Part shown: in pieces, positions 54,790 through 63,942 of the stretch
Numbering within the stretch: the stretch's first letter is position 1
Layout of the letters: every line of letters begins with the position of its first letter
Assembly: GCA_030686115.1 (NCBI GenBank)
Contig: CP131612.1
Coordinates: 620,001-684,000, forward strand
DNA: 64,000 bases
Direction of reading: 5' to 3'
Source of the DNA: Psychrobacter cibarius
GTDB lineage: Bacteria > Pseudomonadota > Gammaproteobacteria > Pseudomonadales > Moraxellaceae
Notes under the pieces: model-generated
Seen by the model: the letters and a program-made list of their open reading frames with translations, nothing else
Told to the model about the DNA's origin: nothing
Databases searched by the model: none
Made by a program: the position numbers and the translations under genes

Positions 54790-55473
54790 ATGCACGTTAA
54801 GTTTTGCGGATTTACCCAGCCTAATGATATTAAACTTGCCGCCCAGTTGGGTGTTGATGCGGTTGGCTTGGTATTTTATCCGCCCAGTCCGCGCGCTGTC
54901 ACTATCGAGCAGGCGCAATCGTTAAGTGCTTCTTTGCCAGCTTTTATAAGTATAGTGGCTCTAGTGGTGAATATGCCGCGCGCAGAACTGATAGAATTAG
55001 CGAATCAGGTCGCTTTTGATATCATTCAATTCCATGGTGATGAAACACCGGAGCAATGTGCGCAGCTGGCCAGTGCGGTCAATAAACGCTGGATAAAAGC
55101 GCTGCGTATTAATGCTGACCAACACACCGCCGCTAGCGTAAGCGCCGAGATTAATGAGTTTGCCGCCGCTGGCGCGAACAGTATCTTATTGGATGCTTAC
55201 CATCCCCATAAATATGGCGGCACAGGGGCACGTTTTGATTGGAGTCTGCTACCGCAAGACAGCTCGCTACCTATTATTTTAGCGGGCGGACTGGATGCCG
55301 ATAATGTCGCTGCCACTTTAGATTTGCCTATTTATGCGGTTGATGTCAGCGGTGGGATTGAGTCTGACAAAGGCAAAAAAGACGCTGCCAAAATGTGTGC
55401 CTTTATGAAAGCGGTAAAACGCGACCGATGGCAAAATGAGACGCTTGGCGAACCTTCGAATATCAGTAACTAG
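54790..55473 (+). CDS. trpF: Phosphoribosylanthranilate isomerase TrpF
   Basis: A 227-residue (beta/alpha)8 barrel that catalyses the Amadori rearrangement of phosphoribosylanthranilate in tryptophan synthesis. Diagnostic motifs: VKFCGFTQPNDI with the catalytic Cys at residue 5 from the start, VGLVFYPPSPRAV, IQFHGDETPEQC, ILLDAY (catalytic Asp) and the phosphate-binding ILAGGLDADNV followed by VDVSGGIES near the end. AAGGT precedes the ATG. It opens the trpF-trpB-ORF-trpA cluster, as in many gammaproteobacteria that keep trpD-trpC elsewhere. Confidence 0.97.
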   Translation: MHVKFCGFTQPNDIKLAAQLGVDAVGLVFYPPSPRAVTIEQAQSLSASLPAFISIVALVVNMPRAELIELANQVAFDIIQFHGDETPEQCAQLASAVNKRWIKALRINADQHTAASVSAEINEFAAAGANSILLDAYHPHKYGGTGARFDWSLLPQDSSLPIILAGGLDADNVAATLDLPIYAVDVSGGIESDKGKKDAAKMCAFMKAVKRDRWQNETLGEPSNISN

Positions 55474-55574
55474 TTTTTTAGCCGTGAATTTTTATCCGTT
55501 ACATAGCTAATTACTTGGAAAAACTTCCCCCTTATTTATCTTAAAAAATACCACTTATTATAGTAGGAATTATC

Positions 55575-56849
55575 ATGAGTCATGTCGCGAGCAAAGATGT
55601 ATTTATCACTGCTAAAGCTATCAACACCTTCACCAATCCAGAAAGCGTGCAAGATTTCAATCAATATCCTGATGCCCGTGGACATTTCGGCGTGCATGGC
55701 GGTCGCTTTGTCTCTGAAACATTGATGGCAGCACTAGAAGAGCTAGAAACGTTATATAACACAGTCAAAAAAGACCCTGCGTTTTGGGAAGAATATCACA
55801 ATGATTTGGTCAATTATGTCGGCCGCCCAACGCCTTTATATCATGCTAAGCGATTGAGCGATGAGATAGGCGGTGCGCAGATTTATTTTAAACGTGAAGA
55901 CTTAAACCATACTGGCGCGCACAAAGTTAATAACACCATTGGACAAGCGCTACTTGCCAAAATGAGTGGTAAAAAACGTATCATTGCTGAAACGGGTGCA
56001 GGTCAGCATGGCGTAGCGACGGCGACAATCGCCGCGCGCTTAGGGCTAGAGTGTATCGTCTATATGGGTGCGGATGATGTCGAGCGCCAAAAGATGAACG
56101 TTTATCGTATGCGTTTGCTCGGTGCAACGGTTGTGCCAGTGACTTCAGGTTCACGGACCCTAAAAGATGCCATGAACGAAGCGATGCGTGATTGGGTTAC
56201 TAATGTCGATAGCACCTATTACATCATCGGTACGGTTGCCGGTCCGCATCCTTATCCGTTATTGGTACGCGATTTCCAAGCGATTATCGGCAAAGAAGCA
56301 CGTATTCAGCATCTGCAAATGACGGGTAAATTACCAGATGCATTAGTCGCTTGTGTGGGTGGTGGCTCAAACGCCATTGGCTTGTTCTTTGATTTCTTAA
56401 ATGATACTGAGGTCAAAATGTATGGCGTTGAAGCAACGGGTGACGGTATCGAAACGGGTCGTCATTCAGCACCATTGGCTGCTGGTCGTATCGGTGTACT
56501 GCATGGTAACCGTACCTATCTGATGGCGGATGATGAAGGTCAAATTCAAGAGACGCATTCTATTTCAGCGGGTCTTGATTATCCTGGCGTTGGTCCTGAG
56601 CACAGCTTCTTAAAAGACATGAAGCGTGTTGAATATGTCGGCTGTACTGATAAAGAGTCGTTAGAAGGCTTTCATGAAGTGACGCGTAAAGAAGGTATTA
56701 TCCCTGCGCTTGAATCTGCTCATGCCGTCGCTTATGCATTGAAGCTAGCTAAAACGATGACGCCTGATCAAACGATTATTGTAAACATGTCGGGTCGTGG
56801 CGACAAAGATTTGCATTCAGTGATGAAGGCGGAAGGGATTGAGCTTTAA
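55575..56849 (+). CDS. trpB: Tryptophan synthase beta chain TrpB
   Basis: A 424-residue PLP enzyme that joins indole and serine. The PLP lysine lies in [14 protein letters not shown] near residue 110. [19 protein letters not shown] near 142, GGGSNAIG near 258 (phosphate loop) and the C-terminal MSGRGDKDL motif are intact. About 20 extra N-terminal residues precede [14 protein letters not shown] lies 8 bases before the ATG. Its product normally forms an alpha2-beta2 complex with TrpA, whose gene lies 860 bases downstream beyond an unrelated reading frame. Confidence 0.97.
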   Translation: MSHVASKDVFITAKAINTFTNPESVQDFNQYPDARGHFGVHGGRFVSETLMAALEELETLYNTVKKDPAFWEEYHNDLVNYVGRPTPLYHAKRLSDEIGGAQIYFKREDLNHTGAHKVNNTIGQALLAKMSGKKRIIAETGAGQHGVATATIAARLGLECIVYMGADDVERQKMNVYRMRLLGATVVPVTSGSRTLKDAMNEAMRDWVTNVDSTYYIIGTVAGPHPYPLLVRDFQAIIGKEARIQHLQMTGKLPDALVACVGGGSNAIGLFFDFLNDTEVKMYGVEATGDGIETGRHSAPLAAGRIGVLHGNRTYLMADDEGQIQETHSISAGLDYPGVGPEHSFLKDMKRVEYVGCTDKESLEGFHEVTRKEGIIPALESAHAVAYALKLAKTMTPDQTIIVNMSGRGDKDLHSVMKAEGIEL

Positions 56850-56933
56850 ATTACTACAATTTTAGAGTTCCTATCATTCGAATCTACTTTAGATCTATTA
56901 TTAACTTGAGAGTTATCTAATATTGGGGGTACG

Positions 56934-57644
56934 GTGAGTCATAATTTATTTGAGCTAAATAGTTTTCCGGATAAGCTAACACTTAGCCTGCCCTTGAACA
57001 TTAATTCGCTACTGCCTAAAAAACAACTAAAGTTTTTTCAAAGTGAAAAGTTTGTTGATAGTATGCAACTAGCTTTGCTCTCGGTAGTGATCGGCTTTCT
57101 TTTATATCTAGCAGAGAGGTTTTTAGGTAGTAATGATCTATTAAAGGTTAAATCCATTTTTGTTATATGTAGTATGTTCATGTTATGGCACATATTTTCT
57201 CATTACTTAGCATTTCGTAAAGAAAAAGGCCAAAACCTACCTAGTAAACATATGGCAAAAAATATTGATTGGCATTTAGAACCTATCCTGTCTATTACCT
57301 CTGATGAACTAAGAATCCTCTCAAATAGTCGTTGTAAAGAGAGAGTGATATGTTTTGATAATATAGATGAAATTGTTTATAACATTGAAAAAGATGATAG
57401 TGGTATTTCAATACTCTACAAGCCTAATGCCAGTGAAAGATTCGAGGAAAATATTATTCCTGACTCACTTGATGGAAATGGGTTATCAGAATTTGTACTA
57501 TTAAAGTCAACGCTTGAAAGTTATGTTTTAAACGATAATTCAGACAATCATTATCAGATTCATAGAATGCAAGTAGCTTTATTATTAACTCATATACTCT
57601 ATAACCGTACCGAACAGCTAGATATCGACTGGCAAGGTCATTAG
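56934..57644 (+). CDS. AT-rich membrane protein gene inserted between trpB and trpA
   Basis: A 236-residue protein I do not recognise. The N-terminal 45 residues are soluble. Two hydrophobic segments follow (LALLSVVIGFLLYLAERF near 47-64 and IFVICSMFMLWHIFSHY near 80-96), and then a soluble domain of about 140 residues. The latter pattern, LRILSNSRCKERVICFDNIDEIVYNIE, resembles a PH-like or YcxB-like domain, but this is weak. The GTG start at 56934 has GGGGG a few bases upstream. Codon use is distinctly AT-rich against trpB and trpA. It seems to be a later insertion into the trp cluster. It still lies in the same direction, so it may share their transcript. Confidence 0.75.
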   Translation: MSHNLFELNSFPDKLTLSLPLNINSLLPKKQLKFFQSEKFVDSMQLALLSVVIGFLLYLAERFLGSNDLLKVKSIFVICSMFMLWHIFSHYLAFRKEKGQNLPSKHMAKNIDWHLEPILSITSDELRILSNSRCKERVICFDNIDEIVYNIEKDDSGISILYKPNASERFEENIIPDSLDGNGLSEFVLLKSTLESYVLNDNSDNHYQIHRMQVALLLTHILYNRTEQLDIDWQGH

Positions 57645-57711
57645 TAGAGGGAATCTGTGCCTTATACGATTCAATGACAATAAATTAACTTTAAAATTAT
57701 AAGAGACCACT

Positions 57712-58545
57712 ATGACCCGTATTGAAAGCACTTTTGAAACCCTAAAAGCACAAAATAAAAAAGCACTGATTCCTTATGTCATGGCAGGCGATCCAACGCC
57801 TGATAACTTTGTTGGTTTGCTGCACGACTTGGTCAAGCATGGCGCAGATATGATCGAAGTCGGCTTGCCGTTCTCTGATCCAATGGCAGATGGTCCTGTG
57901 GTTGCATTGGCTGGAGAGCGTGCATTAGCCGCAGGTACGAGTACACGTGATGCGCTAAAAATGGTGGCAGAGTTCCGTCAGCAAGACACGCAGACCCCCA
58001 TTATTTTGATGGGATACCTCAATCCCGTGGAAATCATCGGCTATGACAACTTTGTCGCGCTATGTGAGCAGTCAGGTGTCGATGGTATTTTGATGGTTGA
58101 TTTGCCGCCAAGCGAGGCGGGCAGTTTTACCCAGCATTTGACTGACCATGCGATGAACGAGATTTTCTTATTGTCACCAACCACTTTACCTGAGCGCCGT
58201 GAGCAGGTATTGACCCATTGTGGTGGTTATATTTATTATGTGTCATTAAAAGGCGTGACGGGTTCGGCAACGCTTGATACTGATGATGTTGCGACTCAAG
58301 TGCAAGCGATTAAAGCAGCGACTGATTTGCCAGTATGTGTGGGTTTTGGTATTCGTGATGCGGCTTCTGCTAAAGCGATTGGAGCGCATGCGGATGGTAT
58401 TATTGTCGGTAGTGCCTTGGTTCAAAATTTTGCTGATATAGATGCAAATGATAGCACTGCGGTTGCCGCTGCTCAGCAAAAAATCATGGCAAAAATGGAT
58501 GAGCTACGCGGTGCACTTGATAGTTTGAGTGCCTCAGTTAAATAA
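57712..58545 (+). CDS. trpA: Tryptophan synthase alpha chain TrpA
   Basis: A 277-residue (beta/alpha)8 barrel that releases indole from indole-3-glycerol phosphate. Catalytic Glu lies in MIEVGLPFSDPMADGPVV near residues 47-64 (Glu and Asp). LPPSEAG, LLSPTTLPERR and GVTGS near 180-184 follow, then the phosphate loop VGFGIRDAASAKAI. GAGACC precedes the ATG. It is the partner of TrpB. The stop codon is followed by tandem AGTTAAATAA repeats and a palindrome. Confidence 0.97.
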   Translation: MTRIESTFETLKAQNKKALIPYVMAGDPTPDNFVGLLHDLVKHGADMIEVGLPFSDPMADGPVVALAGERALAAGTSTRDALKMVAEFRQQDTQTPIILMGYLNPVEIIGYDNFVALCEQSGVDGILMVDLPPSEAGSFTQHLTDHAMNEIFLLSPTTLPERREQVLTHCGGYIYYVSLKGVTGSATLDTDDVATQVQAIKAATDLPVCVGFGIRDAASAKAIGAHADGIIVGSALVQNFADIDANDSTAVAAAQQKIMAKMDELRGALDSLSASVK

Positions 58546-58564
58546 AGTTAAATAAAGTTAAATT
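58536..58564 (+). repeat. Decamer tandem repeat spanning the trpA stop codon
   Basis: Nearly three copies of AGTTAAATAA, the first of which includes the TrpA stop codon. Low-complexity, possibly the product of replication slippage. Confidence 0.6.
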
Positions 58565-58636
58565 ATCGTCACTTAAATCGTCATGGCAATATGAATAACA
58601 ATGTTTATAAAGACAGGGTTAAATGACTTTGCTAAA

Positions 58637-58660
58637 GTTAGTTTACGTGTGTAAACTAAC
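58637..58660. promoter_or_regulatory. Perfect inverted repeat between trpA and accD
   Basis: GTTAGTTTAC-GTGT-GTAAACTAAC, a perfect 10-bp repeat with a 4-base centre, about 125 bases before the accD start. No T tract follows, so it fits an operator of the TetR or similar symmetrical type better than a terminator. I know of no named box that matches. Confidence 0.5.
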
Positions 58661-58785
58661 ATCACATATAAATTGTTACAGTTTCACGAAAGCGTGCCTT
58701 ATAACTGCGCTTTATAACTACGAAAGTTATGAGAATATGTGACGATTAAACTGATCCTTATAAATCGATTCTTAGGGACAAGCGC

Positions 58786-59778
58786 ATGAGCCAGCTTGTC
58801 GATAAGCCTTTGATAATGGCGAATAATATGACTGATACGATAACAAAACCTGATATGACAACTCTGAACCATACTGAAAATAGCAACGTTGAGCCGAATG
58901 GTAACACTGCTGGGCAATCGTGGTTTAATCGCCCGATACCGGGTATTAAGCAGCAATTGACAGCGCCTTTGACAGCAGTAGAGACTGAACCGTCAACCAA
59001 GTGCAGTAATTGTCATTCGATGATTACCAATACGGCGCTTATTTTTAACTGCTATGTTTGCCCGCATTGTGATCATCATTTACCGATGAGTGCTCGTGAG
59101 CGCTTAAACTGGTTGCTCGATCAAGTAGACGGTGAGCTTGGACAACAATTTACTGCCAAAGATCCGCTAAGTTTTGTGGATAGTAAGCCGTATCCGCAGC
59201 GCATGACAGAAGCACAAGATAAGACAGGCGAGTCTGAGGCGCTGATTGTGCTGTATGGCAAGCTGCGCAATCTTGATGTGGTGACTTGTGCCTTTGACTT
59301 CCGCTTTATGGGCGGTTCTATGGGGTCAGTGGTTGGCGATCGTTTTGTCCAAGCAGCTGAGAAAGCGCTGGCAGACAAAGTGCCTTTAGTTTGCTTTGCT
59401 GCCTCTGGCGGCGCACGTATGCAAGAAGGTTTGCTGTCTTTGATGCAGATGGCTCGTACTGCCGCAGCGATTGAGCGTTTGAGAATTGCTGGCGTGCCGT
59501 ATATCGTGATATTGACCAATCCTGTTTATGGCGGTGTGACTGCGTCGCTCGCTATGTTAGGTGATATTCATTTAGCAGAACCAAAAGCCATGATTGGCTT
59601 TGCAGGTAAGCGCGTGATTGAGCAAACGGTTCGTGAGACGCTAGAAGAGCCGTTCCAGCGTGCCGAATTCTTGTTAGAGCACGGTGTGGTCGATGAAGTG
59701 GTGCATCGTCATCAAATGATTGATACCATTTACCGTCTGCTAGCAAAGTTAAGCCGCATGCCTAATGTTGATGCCTAA
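58786..59778 (+). CDS. accD: Acetyl-CoA carboxylase carboxyltransferase beta subunit AccD
   Basis: A 330-residue cytoplasmic subunit of acetyl-CoA carboxylase, which makes malonyl-CoA for fatty acid synthesis. A four-Cys zinc ribbon (Cys 73, 76, 92 and 95, in CSNCHS and VCPHC) leads into the crotonase-fold transferase: FRFMGGSMGSVVGDRFV, CFAASGGARMQEGLLSLMQM and a GFAGKRVIEQTVRETL run. A polar N-terminal extension of about 45 residues precedes the zinc ribbon and is longer than in E. coli. TAGGGAC precedes the ATG at 58786. folC follows, as in E. coli, but a terminator lies between. Confidence 0.96.
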   Translation: MSQLVDKPLIMANNMTDTITKPDMTTLNHTENSNVEPNGNTAGQSWFNRPIPGIKQQLTAPLTAVETEPSTKCSNCHSMITNTALIFNCYVCPHCDHHLPMSARERLNWLLDQVDGELGQQFTAKDPLSFVDSKPYPQRMTEAQDKTGESEALIVLYGKLRNLDVVTCAFDFRFMGGSMGSVVGDRFVQAAEKALADKVPLVCFAASGGARMQEGLLSLMQMARTAAAIERLRIAGVPYIVILTNPVYGGVTASLAMLGDIHLAEPKAMIGFAGKRVIEQTVRETLEEPFQRAEFLLEHGVVDEVVHRHQMIDTIYRLLAKLSRMPNVDA

Positions 59779-59878
59779 CTTGCTCATCGGCTTGACTAAC
59801 GGATAACTGAGTTTAATATTCCGCATGACTTATGCTTAGTAGCATGCTCAATTTTGCTGACTAAGTAAGATCAATTAA

Positions 59879-59914
59879 TAGCATTTATCGTCAACAGCGG
59901 TAAATGCTATTTTT
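59879..59914 (+). terminator. Intrinsic terminator after accD
   Basis: TAGCATTTATCG pairs with CGGTAAATGCTA (one G-U pair) around a 7-base loop, followed by five T. Confidence 0.8.
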
Positions 59915-60012
59915 GCTTTTTGGGCAGGTAGTTATATACTGTCTGTACTTTCTTAATGAATGCTTTCTCATTGACCATTTTTTATTCAAATATTTCAATA
60001 TAGGCTGTGTCC

Positions 60013-61416
60013 ATGTCCGACTCTCTACTTTTTAACCCTAACACTCCCAACAAGCATTCTAGCTTGACCGAATGGCTCGATTATATGCAGCAGATTCATG
60101 TATCGGCAATAGATATGGGGTTGTCGCGAGTTTTGCCAGTTGCCGAGGCGTTAGGCGTGGTACAGTCAGCCAAAGACGATGCTTATGTATTCACGGTGGC
60201 GGGCACCAATGGTAAAGGCTCAACGACGGCTGTCATTGCGCAGATGTGCCAAGCAGCAGGTTATAAAACGGCTCTGTATCAATCACCGCATCTAAGTGTA
60301 TTTAATGAGCGCGTGCGTATCAATGGCGAGATGGTCAGTGACGAGACGTTAATTGAAGCCTTTAGCAAGGTAGAAGCAGCGCGATTAGCGTGTGAGCTGA
60401 CCTTGTCATTTTTTGAGATGACCACACTTGCCGCATTATTAATATTTGCCGAAGCGGATTGTGATGTCTGGGTGTTGGAAGTCGGTCTGGGTGGGCGCTT
60501 AGATGTGGTCAATATCATCGATCCTGATATGGCAGTGATTACCAATATCGCCATCGATCATGTCGATTGGTTAGGTGACAATGTTGAAGATATTGGCCGT
60601 GAGAAAGCAGGTATCTTACGTGATGGTATCAGCGTGGTTTATGGTGCTACTGCAATGCCAGTCAGTGTGCAGCAAGCGATTGATAAGCATCAAGCAACTT
60701 GTTATCAAGTTGGGCGAGATTTTGATTATCGTGAAGTGGATGCAAGCGCTTGGCAATATAGCAATGCTGCGGTCACCATGCAATTACCGCGCCCAGCACT
60801 ATCATTGACCAATACTGCCACTGCGTTATCAGCAGTGCTCGCAAGTTCGTTAAATGTCGATAGCACCGCTATCGAGCAAGCATTACAAACGGTCAGGCTC
60901 GCTGGTCGCTTTGATTATCGTGAGACCCACAATCGCCATTGGCTGTTTGATGTCGCGCATAACGAGCAAGGCGTCGAGTTTTTATTGGCGCAATTATTAC
61001 CGCTTTGGCAACAGCATCTAGCCAATCAAGACAGCTCTGATACTCTCAATCACAGCAGTAATCCACATAGTAATCATATCAGTCAAGCTACAGGAAAACC
61101 TGCCAGCATTAAAATGCTGTTTTCTATGTTGGGCGATAAAGATATCAATAAAGTCGTGCAGCATTTGACGATAGCGGGCTTACCGATTAGCGATTGGTTT
61201 GTCGCTGAGATTGATTATCCACGTGCCGCGAGCACTGAGCACTTGCAAGGTATCCTATCGAGCTATGTCGACAATGCTCGAATACACGAATTTAAACGTT
61301 TATCAGAAGCGACCGATGCGATTATCAATGCCAGTCAACCGCAAGACCTTATCGTGGTATGTGGCTCCTTTCACACGATCGGCGAGGCACTGGCAGCACT
61401 GGCGGTTGATAATTAA
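60013..61416 (+). CDS. folC: Dihydrofolate synthase / folylpolyglutamate synthase FolC
   Basis: A 467-residue cytoplasmic Mur-ligase-like enzyme that makes dihydrofolate and adds glutamates to folates. ATP-binding P-loop VAGTNGKGSTTA near residues 65-76. The family motifs YQSPHLSVFNERVRINGE near 94-111, EVGLGGRLDVVNIIDPD near 158-174, AIDHVDWLG and DVAHNEQG in the C-domain are all present. A Ser/Asn/His-rich insertion near residues 340-360 is unusual. A GTG two codons upstream is possible, but TAGG lies 8 bases before the ATG at 60013. The accD-folC-SPOR order matches the E. coli region. Confidence 0.95.
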   Translation: MSDSLLFNPNTPNKHSSLTEWLDYMQQIHVSAIDMGLSRVLPVAEALGVVQSAKDDAYVFTVAGTNGKGSTTAVIAQMCQAAGYKTALYQSPHLSVFNERVRINGEMVSDETLIEAFSKVEAARLACELTLSFFEMTTLAALLIFAEADCDVWVLEVGLGGRLDVVNIIDPDMAVITNIAIDHVDWLGDNVEDIGREKAGILRDGISVVYGATAMPVSVQQAIDKHQATCYQVGRDFDYREVDASAWQYSNAAVTMQLPRPALSLTNTATALSAVLASSLNVDSTAIEQALQTVRLAGRFDYRETHNRHWLFDVAHNEQGVEFLLAQLLPLWQQHLANQDSSDTLNHSSNPHSNHISQATGKPASIKMLFSMLGDKDINKVVQHLTIAGLPISDWFVAEIDYPRAASTEHLQGILSSYVDNARIHEFKRLSEATDAIINASQPQDLIVVCGSFHTIGEALAALAVDN

Positions 61417-61674
61417 CATTAAAATGGTACTTATTTAATGTTAATCTTAGCAGTAGCATGATGGCAGACAGTATGAAAAATATGCTTTATAATCAAAGTG
61501 ATTTGGCAAGTTGCTCTATAATGGCATTAAACGCTTGGCATAACATTTAAAAACGGATGGACGCAACTGGTGGCAATGACACCTATCAAGGCTATTAAAA
61601 CTATCTAAACACAGTTTTGAGACGGCAGTTGCGCCGCTCAATCAACCTTATTACCAACTAAGAGACGTAAACGG

Positions 61675-62865
61675 ATGAACTTTTCGAGACAAGCCTTATT
61701 GGGCATTGGGATGATTATCGGCGGTAGCGTGATGCTATACGCCATGGTGCAACAGATTGGTGATAGTAATGAACCACAACCAGCGTCAGCAATGGTAGAT
61801 AAGCCAAGCCCTGAGCAAGAGTCTCCTCAGCCGCTGACGACGGATATCGAGACTGAAAAACGTATCTTGGCAGAAAAACAAAAAGAGCGCGCTGCTCGTG
61901 TTGCTGAACAAGAAAAACGTGCCCAGCAGTTCTTAACTGAACAGGAAGCCGCTGAGGCGGAAGCATTGGCAAAAGCCCGTGCAGAAAGTCAGCAGTATAT
62001 GGCCAGTAGTGCGGCAGCTGCTGAAGATAGTGATAAATCAGACGCGGAAAAAAATGATGCTACAGCACCAATAAAAAAGACTAGCGCTGCTGAGTCAGCT
62101 GAAAGTGAGACAAACACTGAAGACCAGCAAAAAGCTGCCCAAGCGCAACAAGAAGCTCAAAGGCAAGCGGCGATTAAAGAGCAGGCTGCCGCAAAGAAAC
62201 TAGCAGACAGTAAAAAAGAAGCGGAAGAAAAAAGACAAGCGGATGCTAAGAAACAAGCGGATGCTGCGGCTGAGAAAAAACAAGCGGCAGCAGAAGCGGC
62301 TAAAAATGAGCCGCCAAAATCGCCTTCTGATTATCAAGTCAAAAGAGGAGATGGGCTGATTAAACTGGCGCGGCAGTACAATATGCCAGTAGAGGTATTG
62401 GCACAAGCGAATAATCTGTCACCGTCGACATCGCTACAATTAGGTCAAAACATCACCATTCCATCACGTAAGCAAGTGGAGCGATTAGCACGTGAAGCGG
62501 CAGCGGCTGAGCAGGCACGCGAAGACAAGCGTCAGAAAGAAGAGGCTTTAGCCAAAAAATCAGCGGATGCTAAGCGTGAAGCACAGCAGAAACTCAGTGA
62601 AGCCCGTAAAGAAGTCAAAGAAACCGACGCCAAAGGCAGCTTTGGGGTGCAAGTAGCATTGGCAAACGATCAAGCCAAAGCGGATGAGCTGGCAAAGAAA
62701 TTTAAATCCGCAGGCTACCAAGTTAAGACCAGCCCTACCAGCCGTGGGGTTCGCGTCATCGTCGGTCCTGAGCGCGGTAAAGTGGCAGCGTTAGCGTTAA
62801 AAGATAAAATTAATAGCGATCCCAAGGTCAATACGACCAGTGCTTGGGTTTTATACTGGCGCTAA
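61675..62865 (+). CDS. LysM and SPOR domain cell-envelope protein (DedD-like position)
   Basis: A 396-residue membrane-anchored protein. One N-terminal transmembrane segment (ALLGIGMIIGGSVMLYAMV, residues 7-25) is followed by a long Ala/Glu/Lys/Gln-rich helical region. A LysM domain lies near 218-263 (YQVKRGDGLIKLARQYNM, then LQLGQNITIPS), followed by another charged helix. The SPOR domain lies at the C-terminus (SFGVQVALANDQAKADELA and VRVIVGPERGKVAAL). LysM and SPOR both bind peptidoglycan, SPOR favouring denuded glycans at the septum, so a division-site role is likely. It takes the place of dedD after folC but has an added LysM. Confidence 0.92.
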   Translation: MNFSRQALLGIGMIIGGSVMLYAMVQQIGDSNEPQPASAMVDKPSPEQESPQPLTTDIETEKRILAEKQKERAARVAEQEKRAQQFLTEQEAAEAEALAKARAESQQYMASSAAAAEDSDKSDAEKNDATAPIKKTSAAESAESETNTEDQQKAAQAQQEAQRQAAIKEQAAAKKLADSKKEAEEKRQADAKKQADAAAEKKQAAAEAAKNEPPKSPSDYQVKRGDGLIKLARQYNMPVEVLAQANNLSPSTSLQLGQNITIPSRKQVERLAREAAAAEQAREDKRQKEEALAKKSADAKREAQQKLSEARKEVKETDAKGSFGVQVALANDQAKADELAKKFKSAGYQVKTSPTSRGVRVIVGPERGKVAALALKDKINSDPKVNTTSAWVLYWR

Positions 62866-62960
62866 AATAGCATTAAAATCACGATAATCGGATGACTGTT
62901 ATTGCTAAATAAACAGCAGAGTCTTGGTTAGATTTTATTGTTTTATCTGAGTTTTATTCA

Positions 62961-62987
62961 AACACGACATTTATTGTCGTGTTTTTT
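62961..62987 (+). terminator. Intrinsic terminator after the LysM/SPOR gene
   Basis: AACACGACA-5 nt-TGTCGTGTT followed by six T, perfect stem. Confidence 0.85.
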
Positions 62988-63163
62988 GTTTTGGTGTTTG
63001 CTGATTGGCGTAAGCTTAGCTACGATGTGCGCCGATTGCCCCTGATTTTTTCTGTATAACGGGTCAGCCTATAAGGGCTGCCCTGTCGCAGTTGAGTATA
63101 TATGTCACTTTATGGAAGTCGTCATACATATTTGGCTGCCTTAATCATGTATAAGGTAAAACC

Positions 63164-63694
63164 ATGTCATTTGGTGTTATATTTTTAATATTGGCCGTTG
63201 GGTTTTTAGGGCTGATTACTGTACCAAAGCTGTTGAAAAAACCCCCAGTTGTTGAGCCTGATCCAAAGCCAGTACGCGGTGATGAGTTGGCTATTTGGCC
63301 GTTTGCGCCGATGCCGATTATGACGGATACGGAAGTCATTTTCTTTAATAAGCTAAAAAGTGCGTTGCCGGAATATCATATTTTCGTTCAAGTTCAACTG
63401 TCACGTATTATCGAAGGCAATAGCAGTGAGGCGTCCGAGCGTAGTTTTTGGTTCAATCGTATCTGTCGTCAAAGCGTCGATTATGTGATTGTGGATATTG
63501 ATGCGCAGACCACGCTGGTTGCTATCGAGCTTGATGATTGGACACACACGAGTAAAGCGCGTCAAAAGGCGGATGACAAAAAAGACAAAGCCCTTGCTAG
63601 TGCCGGTATTGCTATTGTGCGCTTTCACGCTGAGCGCATGCCAAGCGCAGATATGCTCAGGTACGAGCTGATGCAAGTGATTGAAAATTATTGA
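63164..63694 (+). CDS. DUF2726-domain membrane-anchored protein
   Basis: A 176-residue protein. One N-terminal transmembrane helix (VIFLILAVGFLGLITV, 4-19) leads by a Pro-rich linker into a DUF2726 domain of about 125 residues. FFNKLKSALPEYHIFVQVQLSRII, NRICRQSVDYVIVDIDAQTTLVAIELDD and ASAGIAIVRFH match the family, which has a restriction-nuclease-like core (the D...E-x-D run in VDYVIVD and AIELDD). DUF2726 proteins have no established function. A membrane-bound form is common. No good ribosome binding site is visible beyond AAGG. Confidence 0.88.
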   Translation: MSFGVIFLILAVGFLGLITVPKLLKKPPVVEPDPKPVRGDELAIWPFAPMPIMTDTEVIFFNKLKSALPEYHIFVQVQLSRIIEGNSSEASERSFWFNRICRQSVDYVIVDIDAQTTLVAIELDDWTHTSKARQKADDKKDKALASAGIAIVRFHAERMPSADMLRYELMQVIENY

Positions 63695-63942
63695 TAAAGT
63701 ATCTTTGGCGGGCAGTCAAGATTAGTCGCAACAACGGCATTTATTTTTTTGTGTAACATTGCTGTTATATCCGTTTACTTTATAGATAAGTTGTTTAAAT
63801 AAGAGTATTATTATTTTATTTTAAAGCAAACTTAAGTTTTCTAAATTAAGAAGCGCTTTTCTGGATTAAGGCATTATTTGCTTAATTAGATAAAGGTTTT
63901 GGTGCTTCTAGTTTTTAAAATAACTCTATAAAGGACTGTGTT

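Noticed and set aside
58637..58660. Biotin (BirA) operator upstream of accD
   Set aside because: The half-sites are in the opposite orientation and the spacing is 4 and not about 15-16 bases.
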